Assembly: GCF_900142285.1 (NCBI RefSeq)
Contig: NZ_FRAJ01000021.1
Coordinates: 1 to 39,298, forward strand
Reading direction: 5' to 3'
DNA from: Caminicella sporogenes DSM 14501
GTDB lineage: Bacteria; Bacillota; Clostridia; Peptostreptococcales; Caminicellaceae
Length of the DNA: 39,298 nt
The notes under the pieces: generated by a model
The model's database searches: none
Told to the model about the DNA's origin: nothing
Seen by the model: only the letters and a program-made list of their open reading frames with translations
Program-made: the position numbers and the translations under genes
Part shown: positions 14,292-24,160 of the stretch, piece by piece
How the letters are laid out: each line of letters begins with the position of its first letter
Numbering within the stretch: the first letter of the stretch is position 1

Positions 14292-15410
14292 CTAAAGTAT
14301 TGAACCTTTTTTTATCATCAAAGGATTTTTCCTATCTCCACTAAGTAAATTATTTTTCGTAATATGAACATATTTATCTATTATAGCATTTCTAATATAT
14401 GCTCCCTGTTCAATTACGCATTTTTGCATGATAATACTGTTCTTTACTACCGCACCTTTTTCAATGTGTACTCCCCTACCTATAATACAATTTTCTACAG
14501 TTCCCTTTATTATAGAACCATTTGCGACTAATGAGTTTTTAACTTTAGAACACTGTGAATATTTTACCGGAGGTTCATCTTTTACTTTTGTATAAATAGT
14601 ACCGTTTTTGTGAAATAATTCTTTTGAAATTTCTACATCTAAAAGGTCCATGCTCGTTTCATAATAATTTTGTATTGTATTTATACAAGCTAAATACCCA
14701 TCAAACGAATATGCATTTACATTTAAAACATCTAATCTTTGAAATATAGCTTGTTTTAAATATTCACTGTCTCCCATCGTCAGACTATCGTGTATTATTT
14801 CTAAAAGTAGTTCTTTTCTCATTATATACATTTCCATAGATATGTTGTAATACCTTCTATTTCCTGCATTTCTTCCTATACTTATTACTCTTTCTCTTTC
14901 ATCTAGATTTAAAGTATTACAACCTAAAAATCGTCTATTGTGATTTATCATTTTTTTATAGATAATAGTTATATCAGCTCCACTTTCTTTGTGATATTTT
15001 AGAGCTTCTCTAAAATCTATATTGCAAATCATATAACTCCTCGCTAAAAGTACATAATCCTGTCTGCTGTATTTAATATAATCTAAGTGGTTTTTAAAAT
15101 TTTCCAAATCTCCTCTATAGGTAGTAAAGTTATTTAAATTTACTACTGGATTTAAAACAGACAATCCATCAATTTTTCTATCTAAATCCCAAGGCTTACC
15201 CATTCCTAAATGATCCATTAAAGAACGACTTTTCCCTTGAGTAAAAATACATATATTGTATATTCCCGAATTTACCATATTTGAAAGTATAAAATCTATT
15301 ACTCTATATCTTCCTGCTATAGGTATAGTAGCTATAGGTCTGTTGTACGTGAGTTCTTTTATAGCTTCTTCATTTTCACTCAAATTAATAATTCCCATTA
15401 AGTCTTTCAC
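14292..15410 (-). CDS. glgD: ADP-glucose pyrophosphorylase, GlgD subunit
   Basis: A 372-residue homologue of GlgC acting as the second subunit of ADP-glucose pyrophosphorylase. It keeps the nucleotidyltransferase fold and a left-handed beta-helix C-end (repeats such as GRGVHIEKGAVVKNSIIMQK), but the N-end reads NLSENEEAIKELTYNRPIATIPIAGRYRVIDF, without the GGxGxRL loop that binds nucleotide in GlgC. GlgD of Firmicutes is regarded as a regulatory, poorly catalytic partner of GlgC. It lies 40 nt downstream of glgC and 13 nt upstream of glgP in the same operon. The start ATG 15410 has an AAAGGGGGACTT site. Confidence 0.95.
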   Translation of the reverse strand: MKDLMGIINLSENEEAIKELTYNRPIATIPIAGRYRVIDFILSNMVNSGIYNICIFTQGKSRSLMDHLGMGKPWDLDRKIDGLSVLNPVVNLNNFTTYRGDLENFKNHLDYIKYSRQDYVLLARSYMICNIDFREALKYHKESGADITIIYKKMINHNRRFLGCNTLNLDERERVISIGRNAGNRRYYNISMEMYIMRKELLLEIIHDSLTMGDSEYLKQAIFQRLDVLNVNAYSFDGYLACINTIQNYYETSMDLLDVEISKELFHKNGTIYTKVKDEPPVKYSQCSKVKNSLVANGSIIKGTVENCIIGRGVHIEKGAVVKNSIIMQKCVIEQGAYIRNAIIDKYVHITKNNLLSGDRKNPLMIKKGSIL

Positions 15411-15450
15411 TTTTAAGTCCCCCTTTTAGCCTTTAAATAACTCACAATTC

Positions 15451-16575
15451 CTAACTACTTATCACTTCCACCTCTTTTGAATTTCTACTGCCTATCTTAA
15501 CTCCTGCTTTTACAACTACCCCTTCCATAACTATTGCTTTTTCTACTACTGCATAATCCTCTATTTTTACATTTGGCATTACTACCGAATCTATTACTTT
15601 TGCACTTTCCCCTACATATACACCCGGAAATAATACAGAATTTACAACTTCTCCATGAACTACACATCCTTCATTTAAAAGAGAACTTATAACTTTTCCA
15701 CTACTGCTTATATAATGAGGCTGACTGTTTGGATTTACAGAATATATTCTCCAACTTCGGTCGTACAAATTAAGCTCACTGTCTTCCTTTAAAATATCCA
15801 TGTTTGCTTCCCATAAACTTTCTACTGTTCCTACATCTTTCCAATATCCTTTAAATTTATAAGCATATAATCTCAGTCCATTTTTTACCATATTAGGAAT
15901 TATATTTTTACCAAAATCATTACTTGAATTTTTATCTTTTTCATCTTCTATTAAATATTTTTTCAAAATTTCCCAATTGAAAATGTATATACCCATTGAA
16001 GCTAAATTACTCTTTGCATTTTTAGGTTTTTCTTCAAATTCATATATCCTGCCATCATTGTCAATATTCATTATCCCAAATCTATATGTTTCCTCCCACG
16101 GAACTTCTATAACTGAAATTGTAACTTCTGCATTTTTTTCTTTATGATATTTAAGCATTAGTGAATAATCCATTTTGTAAATATGGTCGCCAGATAAAAT
16201 CAATACATAATCCGGGTCGTACATTTCTATAAAACCCATATTTTCATATATTGCATTTGCCGTTCCCTTATACCATCTTCCGCCATGACGCCCTACATAA
16301 GGTGGAAGTATTCTGACCCCTCCATGCATCCTGTCAAGGTCCCAAGGACTTCCATTTCCTATATGTGCATTGAGTTCAAATGGCTGATATTGTGTAAGAA
16401 CTCCAACGGTATCTATATATGAATTTGAACAGTTACTAAGTGTAAAATCAATAATTCTATACTTTCCTCCAAAATGAACTGCTGGTTTTGCTACATTTTC
16501 AGTTAATTTCTTAAGCCTTGAACCCTGTCCCCCTGCTAAAACCATTGCTATTATCTCTTTTTTCTGTTTCATCAT
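15451..16575 (-). CDS. glgC: Glucose-1-phosphate adenylyltransferase
   Basis: Makes ADP-glucose from ATP and glucose-1-phosphate, the committed step of bacterial glycogen synthesis. Visible: the nucleotide loop [43 protein letters not shown], the catalytic [11 protein letters not shown], and a beta-helix C-end. An upstream in-frame TTG at 16584 sits on top of the GGGGG ribosome site, so ATG 16575 (or the next ATG, 16572) is the better start, giving about 374 residues. It follows glgB closely and precedes glgD. GlgC and GlgD probably form the heteromeric enzyme. Regulation by glycolytic intermediates is known in the family but cannot be read from sequence here. Confidence 0.96.
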   Translation of the reverse strand: MMKQKKEIIAMVLAGGQGSRLKKLTENVAKPAVHFGGKYRIIDFTLSNCSNSYIDTVGVLTQYQPFELNAHIGNGSPWDLDRMHGGVRILPPYVGRHGGRWYKGTANAIYENMGFIEMYDPDYVLILSGDHIYKMDYSLMLKYHKEKNAEVTISVIEVPWEETYRFGIMNIDNDGRIYEFEEKPKNAKSNLASMGIYIFNWEILKKYLIEDEKDKNSSNDFGKNIIPNMVKNGLRLYAYKFKGYWKDVGTVESLWEANMDILKEDSELNLYDRSWRIYSVNPNSQPHYISSSGKVISSLLNEGCVVHGEVVNSVLFPGVYVGESAKVIDSVVMPNVKIEDYAVVEKAIVMEGVVVKAGVKIGSRNSKEVEVISS

Positions 16576-16665
16576 AAAAATCAATGCCCCCTTTTTAACT
16601 TTTTAATCCTATTCTACTCAAATACCAATCTCATAAAATTCAACTTTAAAATAAATTTTTATAAT

Positions 16666-18564
16666 TTATCTTCTAAGTTTTAGAAATACTGCTCCTAAAG
16701 GTGGAAGATTGATTTTTATAGAATAAGGCTGATTATGCCAGCTATTGTCATCAGCTCTAATAATTCCTCTATTCTCAACTCCAGAGCCTCCAAATTCTTC
16801 TAAATCACTATTAAATACTTCTTCATATTCTCCCTTATATGGAACGCCTATCTTATATTCAATTCTGATTATAGGAGTAAAATTAAATACTGCTATTACA
16901 AAATCTCTTTCTGCTTTTCTTATAAATGCTATTATGCTTTCTTTATCATTTTGATGGTCAATCCATGAAAAACCCTCATGACTGCTGTCTTGAACATACA
17001 AAGCCCTTTCATTTTTATAAAAATTATTCAATCTCTTTACATAGTGCTTAAACTTTTCATGCATAGGATATTTTAATAAAAACCAGTCTAATTCTTTTTT
17101 GTAATCCCACTCTATAAAATGTCCAAATTCTCCTCCCATGAATAAAAGTTTTTTCCCCGGATGTGCTATCATGTATGAATAAAATAATCTTAAATTTGCA
17201 AACTTTTGCCAATAGTCTCCCGGCATCTTTTCTATAAGCGATTTTTTTCCGTGAACTACTTCATCATGTGATAGTGGAAGTATATAATTTTCTGAAAATG
17301 CATATACAAATGAAAATGTTATTAAATCATGATGATACTTTCTGTATATAGGGTCTGTTTTCATGTATCTTAGCATATCGTTCATCCAACCCATATTCCA
17401 CTTAAAATTAAAACCCAATCCGCCAAGATGTACAGGTGATGTAACTTGTGGCCATGCTGTAGATTCTTCAGCTATCATAAGTGCTTTCGGATAGTATTCA
17501 AATATTGTCTTATTTAATTTTTTTATAAATTCTATTGCTTCTAAATTTTCTCTTCCGCCATATCGATTTGGCTTCCAATCATTTTCCTTTTTCCCATGGT
17601 CTAAATACAGCATGTAAGACACAGCATCTACTCTCAATCCGTCTATGTGATAAACATCAAACCAAAATACTGCACTTGATATTAAAAAACTAACTACTTC
17701 AGGCTTTCCATAATCGAATGTCGCCGTTCCCCATTCTTTATTTTCTGCTATTATTGAATCTGCATGTTCATATACTGCTGTTCCATCAAATCTATATAAA
17801 CCATGAGAATCTTTACAAAAATGTCCCGGAACCCAGTCTAATATTACTCCTATACCTTCTTGATGGCATCTGTCTACAAAGTACATAAAATCTTCAGGTC
17901 TCCCATATCTACTTGTTATGCTAAAATATCCCGTTGCTTGATAGCCCCAAGAACCGTCAAATGGATATTCTGTAAGAGGCAATAATTCTATATGAGTATA
18001 TCCCATTTCTTTTACATACCTTATAACATCTTCTACTATTTCACTATATGTGTAAAAATTTTCATGTCCTTTTGTTTTCCATGAACCCAAATGCATTTCA
18101 TATATATTGACTGGTTTATCATAAAGTTCTTCTTTGTTTTTCATCCACATTTCATCATTCCAAACATAATTTTTCAAAGATGTTACTATTGAAGCTGTAT
18201 TTGGTCTCTTTTCCGAATAAAATGCATATGGGTCTGATTTTAATATTACTCTGCCGTCATTTGTATGTATTTCATATTTATATAAATGTCCTTCTCCAAT
18301 TCCAGATATAAATATGTTCCATATTCCATTTTCTTCTACTTTGTTCATACTGTATCCTATTCCATTCCAATTGTTAAAATCTCCTACTACTCTGACTTCT
18401 TTAGCATTTGGAGCCCATACTGTAAAACTTACTCCTCTTATTCCCCTATATTCAGTTATATGAGCTCCTAAAAATTTATAACTTCTAAAGCTGTTTCCCT
18501 GATGAAATAAATATATATCAAAAGAACTCGGACATATATATCCTATAAATCTATCCTCTACCAT
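16666..18564 (-). CDS. glgB: 1,4-alpha-glucan branching enzyme
   Basis: Introduces alpha-1,6 branches into growing glycogen (GH13). A 632-residue protein. An N-terminal CBM48 domain (about residues 25-120, FTVWAPNAKEVRVVGDFNNW) precedes the catalytic barrel: DWVPGHF, GLRVDAVSYMLY with the nucleophile D313, IAEESTAWP with the acid/base glutamate, and LSHDEVVHGK with the transition-state aspartate. ATG 18564 is chosen because AAAGGGG lies 7 nt upstream; an in-frame start 10 codons earlier lacks a site. First gene of the glgBCDP unit. The 270-bp region upstream is extremely AT-rich with a TTGACA hexamer (complement of 18816-18821) but no good -10. Confidence 0.97.
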   Translation of the reverse strand: MVEDRFIGYICPSSFDIYLFHQGNSFRSYKFLGAHITEYRGIRGVSFTVWAPNAKEVRVVGDFNNWNGIGYSMNKVEENGIWNIFISGIGEGHLYKYEIHTNDGRVILKSDPYAFYSEKRPNTASIVTSLKNYVWNDEMWMKNKEELYDKPVNIYEMHLGSWKTKGHENFYTYSEIVEDVIRYVKEMGYTHIELLPLTEYPFDGSWGYQATGYFSITSRYGRPEDFMYFVDRCHQEGIGVILDWVPGHFCKDSHGLYRFDGTAVYEHADSIIAENKEWGTATFDYGKPEVVSFLISSAVFWFDVYHIDGLRVDAVSYMLYLDHGKKENDWKPNRYGGRENLEAIEFIKKLNKTIFEYYPKALMIAEESTAWPQVTSPVHLGGLGFNFKWNMGWMNDMLRYMKTDPIYRKYHHDLITFSFVYAFSENYILPLSHDEVVHGKKSLIEKMPGDYWQKFANLRLFYSYMIAHPGKKLLFMGGEFGHFIEWDYKKELDWFLLKYPMHEKFKHYVKRLNNFYKNERALYVQDSSHEGFSWIDHQNDKESIIAFIRKAERDFVIAVFNFTPIIRIEYKIGVPYKGEYEEVFNSDLEEFGGSGVENRGIIRADDNSWHNQPYSIKINLPPLGAVFLKLRR

Positions 18565-18594
18565 ATTTTTACCCCTTTTTTCTTCATTTTTCAC

Positions 18595-18850
18595 AATTTA
18601 TATAAATTTATAAATTTTAAATCTTTTCTCTGTTTATCAACTATTTAACAATCTATGATTCATTTATTTTAAATATTCATTTTAAATTTAAACTTTTTTA
18701 AAATATTTTATTATTTTTAATGAATATTTTGTATATTTATTTACCCTTTACATTAATATTCAAACCACTAATATTTGTTCAAATTTTAAATTTAATTCCA
18801 ATTTTCATGTTTTAATGTCAATTTTTTTATTATAAGTTGAAAAAATAAAA
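18595..18850. other. AT-rich intergenic region upstream of glgB
   Basis: About 255 bp with almost only A and T and no ORF. A TTGACA on the minus strand at 18816-18821 could be a -35 element for the glgBCDP unit, but the best -10 at 17-nt spacing (GAATTA) is weak. No repeats of the heptad type are present. Confidence 0.35.
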
Positions 18851-18876
18851 AAGTAGAGGAAATTCCCCTACTCTAT
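18851..18876 (-). terminator. pgcA terminator
   Basis: Stem GTAGGGGAA/TTCCTCTAC with T-rich tail; it begins within the pgcA stop codon. It separates the galE-pgcA part of the block from glgBCDP. Confidence 0.85.
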
Positions 18877-20592
18877 TTCATTTATTTTGTCAAGCACAAA
18901 TTTTCTTATTATATTAAGTTTATCTTCAGCATTTTTTTCACTATCTGATACAACAGAAAAATATATTTTTATCTTAGGTTCTGTTCCAGAAGGTCTTATA
19001 GCAAACCAAGAGCCATCTTCTAAAGTAAAGTGAAGTACATTTGACTTAGGCAAATCAAGTTTATTTTCAGTTTTGTCTAAAATATTTTTAGATAAACTTT
19101 CTTTATAATCCCTTATAATTTTAACTCTTATGCCTTCAATATTTAAAGGCGGATTATTTCTAAAATCATTCATTATTCTTCCTATTTTTTCTATACCTTC
19201 TTTTCCTTTAAGAGTTATTGATTTTAAATCCTCTTTATAATAACCGTACTTTTCATAAATATTTTTAAGTCCGTCAAGTAAAGTCATTCCCTTTGATTTA
19301 TAATAAGCTGCCATTTCAGCTATTAACATTGAAGCTATGACCCCATCTTTATCTCTTACAAAAGTTCCAGCTAAGTATCCATAACTTTCTTCATATCCAA
19401 ATATAAACTTTTTGTCTTTATTTTGTTCAAACTCTTTAATCTTTTCACCTATAAATTTAAATCCCGTAAGTGTATTGATAACCTCTACTCCATAACTCTT
19501 TGCTATAACTGCTCCAAGTTCAGAAGTTACTATAGTTTTTACTATCACTCCGTTTTTCGGAATACTTTCCATAGATGATAAAATATAGTCAATCAGCAGT
19601 GCTCCTGTTTGATTTCCAGTTAAAACGACATATTCTCCATTTTTATTTTTTACTACTGCTCCTACTCTATCACAGTCTGGGTCTGTTCCTATGATAATAT
19701 CTGCATTTTCTTTTTCAGCAAGCTTAATTGCAAGTTTAAAAGCATCATGTTCTTCTGGATTTGGATATTTTACTGTAGAAAAATTGCTATCTGGAATTTC
19801 CTGTTTTGGCTCTACTATAACGTTTTCAAAACCTATTTCATTTAATACTCTTTTAACTGGCATAGCACCTGTTCCATGTAGAGGTGTATATACTATTTTA
19901 AAGTCTTTCATATTTTCTATTACATCTTTTCTTATTACTAGTGATTTAACCTTATCTATATATTTTCTATCTATTTCTTCTCCAATAATATTTAAAAGCC
20001 CTTTGTCTAAAGCTTCTTTTTCGTCTATGTACTTTACTTCACTAAAATCATTTATATTTCTAATTTCTTCTATGACCATATTTGCAAATTTAGGTACTAA
20101 CTGTCCTCCATCTTCTCCATAAACTTTGTATCCATTATACTCAGGTGGGTTATGACTTGCTGTAATTACTATACCACCTGCACAGCCAAGTTCTCTTACT
20201 GTAAATGAAAGTTCTGGAGTTGTTCTTAGAGATTCAAATAAATAAGCCTTTATTCCATTAGCATTTAATACTAATGCTGCTTCTTTTGCAAATTCTGGTG
20301 ATTTATGTCTTGAATCGTATGCTATGACAACTCCTCTATTTTTAGCATTTTCTACATTTTTTAATATGTAATTTGCAAGTCCCTGTGTAGCCTTTCTGAT
20401 ATTATATTTATTTATTCTATTTGTACCTGCCCCAATTACTCCTCTAAGTCCTCCTGTACCAAATTCTAATTCTTTAAAGAACCTGTCTTCTATTTCTTTT
20501 TCATCATCTTTTATTTTTAAAAGTTCTTCTTTCGTTTCTTCATCAAAATATGGACTGCTAATCCATTCATTGTATTTTTCCATATAGTTCAT
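18868..20592 (-). CDS. pgcA: Phosphoglucomutase (alpha-phosphohexomutase)
   Basis: Interconverts glucose-1-phosphate and glucose-6-phosphate, linking glycogen turnover to glycolysis. A 574-residue member of the alpha-D-phosphohexomutase family, the size of Firmicute PgcA. Visible: FGTGGLRGVIGAGTNRIN, the phosphoserine loop TASHNPPEYNGYK with S146, the metal loop GTDPDCDRVGAVV, the sugar-specificity loop GYEESYGY, and the phosphate loop RPSGTEPKIKIY near the C-end. GYEESYG is typical of glucose/mannose mutases. ATG 20592 has AGGGGGT about 9 nt upstream. It ends the glgA-pulA-pgcA run with a terminator at its stop. Confidence 0.95.
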   Translation of the reverse strand: MNYMEKYNEWISSPYFDEETKEELLKIKDDEKEIEDRFFKELEFGTGGLRGVIGAGTNRINKYNIRKATQGLANYILKNVENAKNRGVVIAYDSRHKSPEFAKEAALVLNANGIKAYLFESLRTTPELSFTVRELGCAGGIVITASHNPPEYNGYKVYGEDGGQLVPKFANMVIEEIRNINDFSEVKYIDEKEALDKGLLNIIGEEIDRKYIDKVKSLVIRKDVIENMKDFKIVYTPLHGTGAMPVKRVLNEIGFENVIVEPKQEIPDSNFSTVKYPNPEEHDAFKLAIKLAEKENADIIIGTDPDCDRVGAVVKNKNGEYVVLTGNQTGALLIDYILSSMESIPKNGVIVKTIVTSELGAVIAKSYGVEVINTLTGFKFIGEKIKEFEQNKDKKFIFGYEESYGYLAGTFVRDKDGVIASMLIAEMAAYYKSKGMTLLDGLKNIYEKYGYYKEDLKSITLKGKEGIEKIGRIMNDFRNNPPLNIEGIRVKIIRDYKESLSKNILDKTENKLDLPKSNVLHFTLEDGSWFAIRPSGTEPKIKIYFSVVSDSEKNAEDKLNIIRKFVLDKINEIE

Positions 20593-20695
20593 ATAAATTA
20601 CCCCCTATAAGTCTGCTTTTTAAATGTATTTCATAGTTTTCATTATACCAAAAAATCCCTCTGTAAATATATTTCTATATTATTAAAATTTATAA

Positions 20696-22582
20696 TCAAA
20701 TATTTATGAGTATATAAGTTGATAAAGGAGCAACTTTCACGCTATCAGTACATATTTCTATTCCTTTAGCAACACCATTTTGATTTACTTCATACTCATT
20801 TGCTATTACTTTCCACTGTCCCGGTAAAGGCAGTTTTACATCTATTTCTTTTAAATTTGCATTGTGTATAATAATCATTTGTCTATAATCTTCTTCATAT
20901 GGTGAAGTTAAAAGATATGCAACAGACTTTGGCTCTGACTTGATAAATTTTAAATATTTCCTTATATCTTCTGCTCTACCAAGTGTCATAACCTTTGAGT
21001 TTTTTCTAAGAGAAATTAAATCTTTAATGTAATTAAAAATTTCTAAATAAGTAGTTTTTCTGCTCCAATCTATTCCGTTTATTTCATCTCCTGCATTGTA
21101 ACTATTACTGCTTCCTTTTTTAGTCCTTAAAAACTCTGTCCCACCTTGTATAAATGGTATACCTTGAGAAGTTAATATTATGGATAAAGCTAGTTTATTC
21201 ATCTTTGCCCTTTCTTCAAATGACATGTAATAGTTAGTTTTTTCTATTTTATCGAAAAGAATTAAATTATCATGACAGCTTACATAATTTACAGTCTCAC
21301 TAGGCTCATCTGCAAATCCTTTTTTATCCAAATCATAATCTATACTTCCTACAATGCCCTTTTTTATTTCTCTTTCTAAATCTGCTCCTCCATTTACAAA
21401 TCCAAGTCCCATTCCATCATTATCACCTTTTATAGCATTTCTAAAATCATCATTAAATACTGCCACGTTCATTCCACGCTGTTTTCCTTTTCTAAACTGA
21501 TACTTTTCATCTAATCCAGAAATGCCACCAGTCCAAGGTTCTCCATAAAGCAGTATATTAGGATTTATTTCTCTAAGCTCCCTTTCGATTTCTTTTACTG
21601 TATATTCATCAAATAATCCCATGAGGTCAAATCTAAATCCGTCTATTTTATATTCCTTAGCCCAAAATTTTAAAGAATCGATTATAAACTTTCTAACCAT
21701 AGGTTTTTCTGATGCTATTTCATTGCCACATCCTGAACCGTTTGTATAATGACCTTCACTATCTGTTCTATAGTAATACTTAGGAACGAGTATATTAAAT
21801 GGAGATGTTTCTACCTCATAAGTATGATTATATACAACATCCATTATTACTCTTATATCATTTTCATGAAGCGTCATTATCATCTTTTTAAGTTCATAAA
21901 TTCTCACTCTACCATCATATGGATTTGTAGAATATGAACCTTCAGGTACATTATAAAGATATGGGTCATATCCCCAATTGTATTCATTCTCTTCTTTTTC
22001 ATCTACACTAGCAAAATCAAATATAGGCAGAAAATGTATATGAGTTATTCCCAATTCTTTAAGATGAGCTATTCCAGTAGACAGTCCTTCCTCATTTTTT
22101 GTACCCATTTCGGTAAATGCCAAATACTTTCCCTTGTATTTCATGCCTGAACTTTTATGAACTGAAAAATCTCTAATGTGCATTTCATAAATAATAGATT
22201 CAGTAGATTTTATTGGCTGAGGAATTTTATGGTTTTCCCATCCCTCTGGATTTATTGAGCTAAAATCTACAATCATGCCTTTTTGACCATTTACAGTAGC
22301 TCCTTTTGTATAAGGGTCAGGAGTTTCTACTTCGTAAATATCCTTCTTTACAATATAATTGTAATACTTATTTTTATAATCTCCTACAAGTTCTAATTCC
22401 CAAACTCCATTATCATTTTTAGTCATTGGATATACCTTGCCGTATTTATCATCATAGTGCTCATATATAATTACTTTGACGTCTTCCTGAGTAGGTGCCC
22501 AAACTTTAAATGTTGTAAAATCCTTATTATAAGTTGCCCCTAAATCATCACCTTCATATAAAAATTCATTTATCTTCACCAC
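20696..22582 (-). CDS. pulA: Type I pullulanase, cytoplasmic
   Basis: Debranches alpha-1,6 links in glycogen or pullulan. From GTG 22582 the protein is 628 residues with no signal peptide, so it acts inside the cell. It has a CBM48-type N-domain (FKVWAPTQEDV), the type I signature YNWGYDP at 201-207, the nucleophile in GFRFDLMG (D319), the acid/base in LYGEPW (E348) and YVSCHDN. A GTG 15 nt upstream opens the same frame but overlaps the GGAGG ribosome site, which sits 8 nt from 22582. It lies between glgA and pgcA. A glycogen cluster here uses a pullulanase where enterobacteria use GlgX. Confidence 0.95.
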   Translation of the reverse strand: MVKINEFLYEGDDLGATYNKDFTTFKVWAPTQEDVKVIIYEHYDDKYGKVYPMTKNDNGVWELELVGDYKNKYYNYIVKKDIYEVETPDPYTKGATVNGQKGMIVDFSSINPEGWENHKIPQPIKSTESIIYEMHIRDFSVHKSSGMKYKGKYLAFTEMGTKNEEGLSTGIAHLKELGITHIHFLPIFDFASVDEKEENEYNWGYDPYLYNVPEGSYSTNPYDGRVRIYELKKMIMTLHENDIRVIMDVVYNHTYEVETSPFNILVPKYYYRTDSEGHYTNGSGCGNEIASEKPMVRKFIIDSLKFWAKEYKIDGFRFDLMGLFDEYTVKEIERELREINPNILLYGEPWTGGISGLDEKYQFRKGKQRGMNVAVFNDDFRNAIKGDNDGMGLGFVNGGADLEREIKKGIVGSIDYDLDKKGFADEPSETVNYVSCHDNLILFDKIEKTNYYMSFEERAKMNKLALSIILTSQGIPFIQGGTEFLRTKKGSSNSYNAGDEINGIDWSRKTTYLEIFNYIKDLISLRKNSKVMTLGRAEDIRKYLKFIKSEPKSVAYLLTSPYEEDYRQMIIIHNANLKEIDVKLPLPGQWKVIANEYEVNQNGVAKGIEICTDSVKVAPLSTYILINI

Positions 22583-22611
22583 ACCGACATCCTCCACTAC
22601 AAATATTTGTT

Positions 22612-24054
22612 TTACATTTTATATGTCGTCAATTTTTCATAAAGTTTTTTATATTCTTTGGCTGAATTATTCCAACTGTAATCTTCTATCATGGCCCTTT
22701 TAACAATTTTCTTCCATGTATTTTTATTCTTGTAGAAGTTTAGTGCTCTCCTTATTGTATAAAGCATATCGTGAGCATTATAATTCGTAAAACTAAATCC
22801 ATTGCCTTCACCAGTATATTCATTAAAAGAGTTAACTGTGTCATTTAATCCTCCTGTTTCTCTTACTACTGGAAGTACTCCATACCTTAAAGCTATAAGC
22901 TGTCCTAGTCCGCAAGGTTCAAATAGAGAAGGCATTAAAAATATATCTGAAGCTGCATATATTTTGTGAGCCAATTCTTCATTGAAAAAAATATTTGCTG
23001 AAAATTTGTTTGGATATTTATATGCAAATTCCTTTAGTTTCCACTCATATTCTGGTTTTCCTGTACCTAAAATTATCATTTGCACATCTTCACTTAATAT
23101 TTCATCTAAAACATGAAGTACTAAATCTAATCCTTTCATGTTTACAAGTCTTGAAACCATACTTATTAATGGCACATCTTTTCTTTTTGGCAAGTTAAGA
23201 CTTTCTTGAAGTTTAAGTTTATTTATTTCCTTTTTTTCAATAGAATCATAATCATATTTTTCAAATATATATTTGTCCTTGCTTGGATTATAAATATCAT
23301 AATCTATTCCATTTACAATTCCATATAAATCATTTTTTCTCCATCGCAAAAGTCCGTCAAGTCTTTCACCAAAAAAAGGATGTTGTATTTCTTGTGCATA
23401 CGTTTTACTTACTGTAGTAATTATATTTGAATATTTTATTCCTCCTTTCATAAAGCTTACTCCACCATAAAATTCAAGTGCCTGCGGATTATAATATTCC
23501 ATTCCTAAACTCAACAAATCTCCTAATATTTCAGGTCCAAATATACCTTGATATTTTAAATTATGTATAGTAAATATAGTTTTTATCCCTGTCAGTTTTC
23601 CGTATTTTTTATAATGTTCATTTAATAGTACCGGTATCATACCAGTATGCCAGTCATTACAGTGAATTATATCCGGCATAAAATCTATATTTTCAATAGT
23701 TTCTAATACTGCCCTACATAAATATGCAAACCGTTCACCATCATCGTAATGTCCATAGAGTCCATCTCTTTTAAAATAATATTCATTGTCTATAAAGTAA
23801 AATGGAATTCCTTCATATTTTAAATACTCTATACCACAGTATTGCCTTCTCCATCCTACGTTTACTTCAAAATTAGTTAAAAATTTCATTTCTCGCTTGT
23901 ATTTTTCTGGTATGTCTTTGTATTTTGGAATTATAACTCTTATATCTACGCCAAGTTTTCTAAGAGCTTTAGGAAGAGCAAAGGCTACATCAGCAAGTCC
24001 TCCTGTTTTTATAAACGGTACTGCTTCTGAAGCCACATATAAAATCTTTAACAT
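22612..24054 (-). CDS. glgA: Glycogen synthase
   Basis: Transfers glucose from ADP-glucose to the glycogen chain (GT5). A 480-residue protein with the ADP-binding KTGGLADV loop at 16-23, HCNDWHTG, a second Rossmann half (PLISMVSRLVNMKGLDL), and the C-terminal EPCGLGQLIALRYGVLPVVRETGGL region carrying the conserved glutamates; the usual EPCGLTQ is EPCGLGQ here. ATG 24054 is preferred, 9 nt after GGGGG; the ATG at 24063 abuts the ribosome site. That site lies in the loop of a short ATCATC/GATGAT hairpin, which might affect translation. A terminator precedes the gene, so it may use its own promoter or read-through from galU. Confidence 0.97.
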   Translation of the reverse strand: MLKILYVASEAVPFIKTGGLADVAFALPKALRKLGVDIRVIIPKYKDIPEKYKREMKFLTNFEVNVGWRRQYCGIEYLKYEGIPFYFIDNEYYFKRDGLYGHYDDGERFAYLCRAVLETIENIDFMPDIIHCNDWHTGMIPVLLNEHYKKYGKLTGIKTIFTIHNLKYQGIFGPEILGDLLSLGMEYYNPQALEFYGGVSFMKGGIKYSNIITTVSKTYAQEIQHPFFGERLDGLLRWRKNDLYGIVNGIDYDIYNPSKDKYIFEKYDYDSIEKKEINKLKLQESLNLPKRKDVPLISMVSRLVNMKGLDLVLHVLDEILSEDVQMIILGTGKPEYEWKLKEFAYKYPNKFSANIFFNEELAHKIYAASDIFLMPSLFEPCGLGQLIALRYGVLPVVRETGGLNDTVNSFNEYTGEGNGFSFTNYNAHDMLYTIRRALNFYKNKNTWKKIVKRAMIEDYSWNNSAKEYKKLYEKLTTYKM

Positions 24055-24089
24055 ATATATCATCCCCCTGATGATTAAATAAAAGTACT

Positions 24090-24150
24090 AAAATACCACG
24101 GGATTTGATGAGTTTTTGTTTAAATTTTCAAAAAACATCCCCGTGGTAAT
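24090..24150 (-). terminator. galU terminator
   Basis: Arms TACCACGGGAT and ATCCCCGTGGTA separated by about 30 AT-rich bases, followed on the minus strand by TTTTAG. It lies between galU and glgA. The loop is long, so termination may be partial. Confidence 0.6.
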
Positions 24151-24160
24151 AATGCTATAT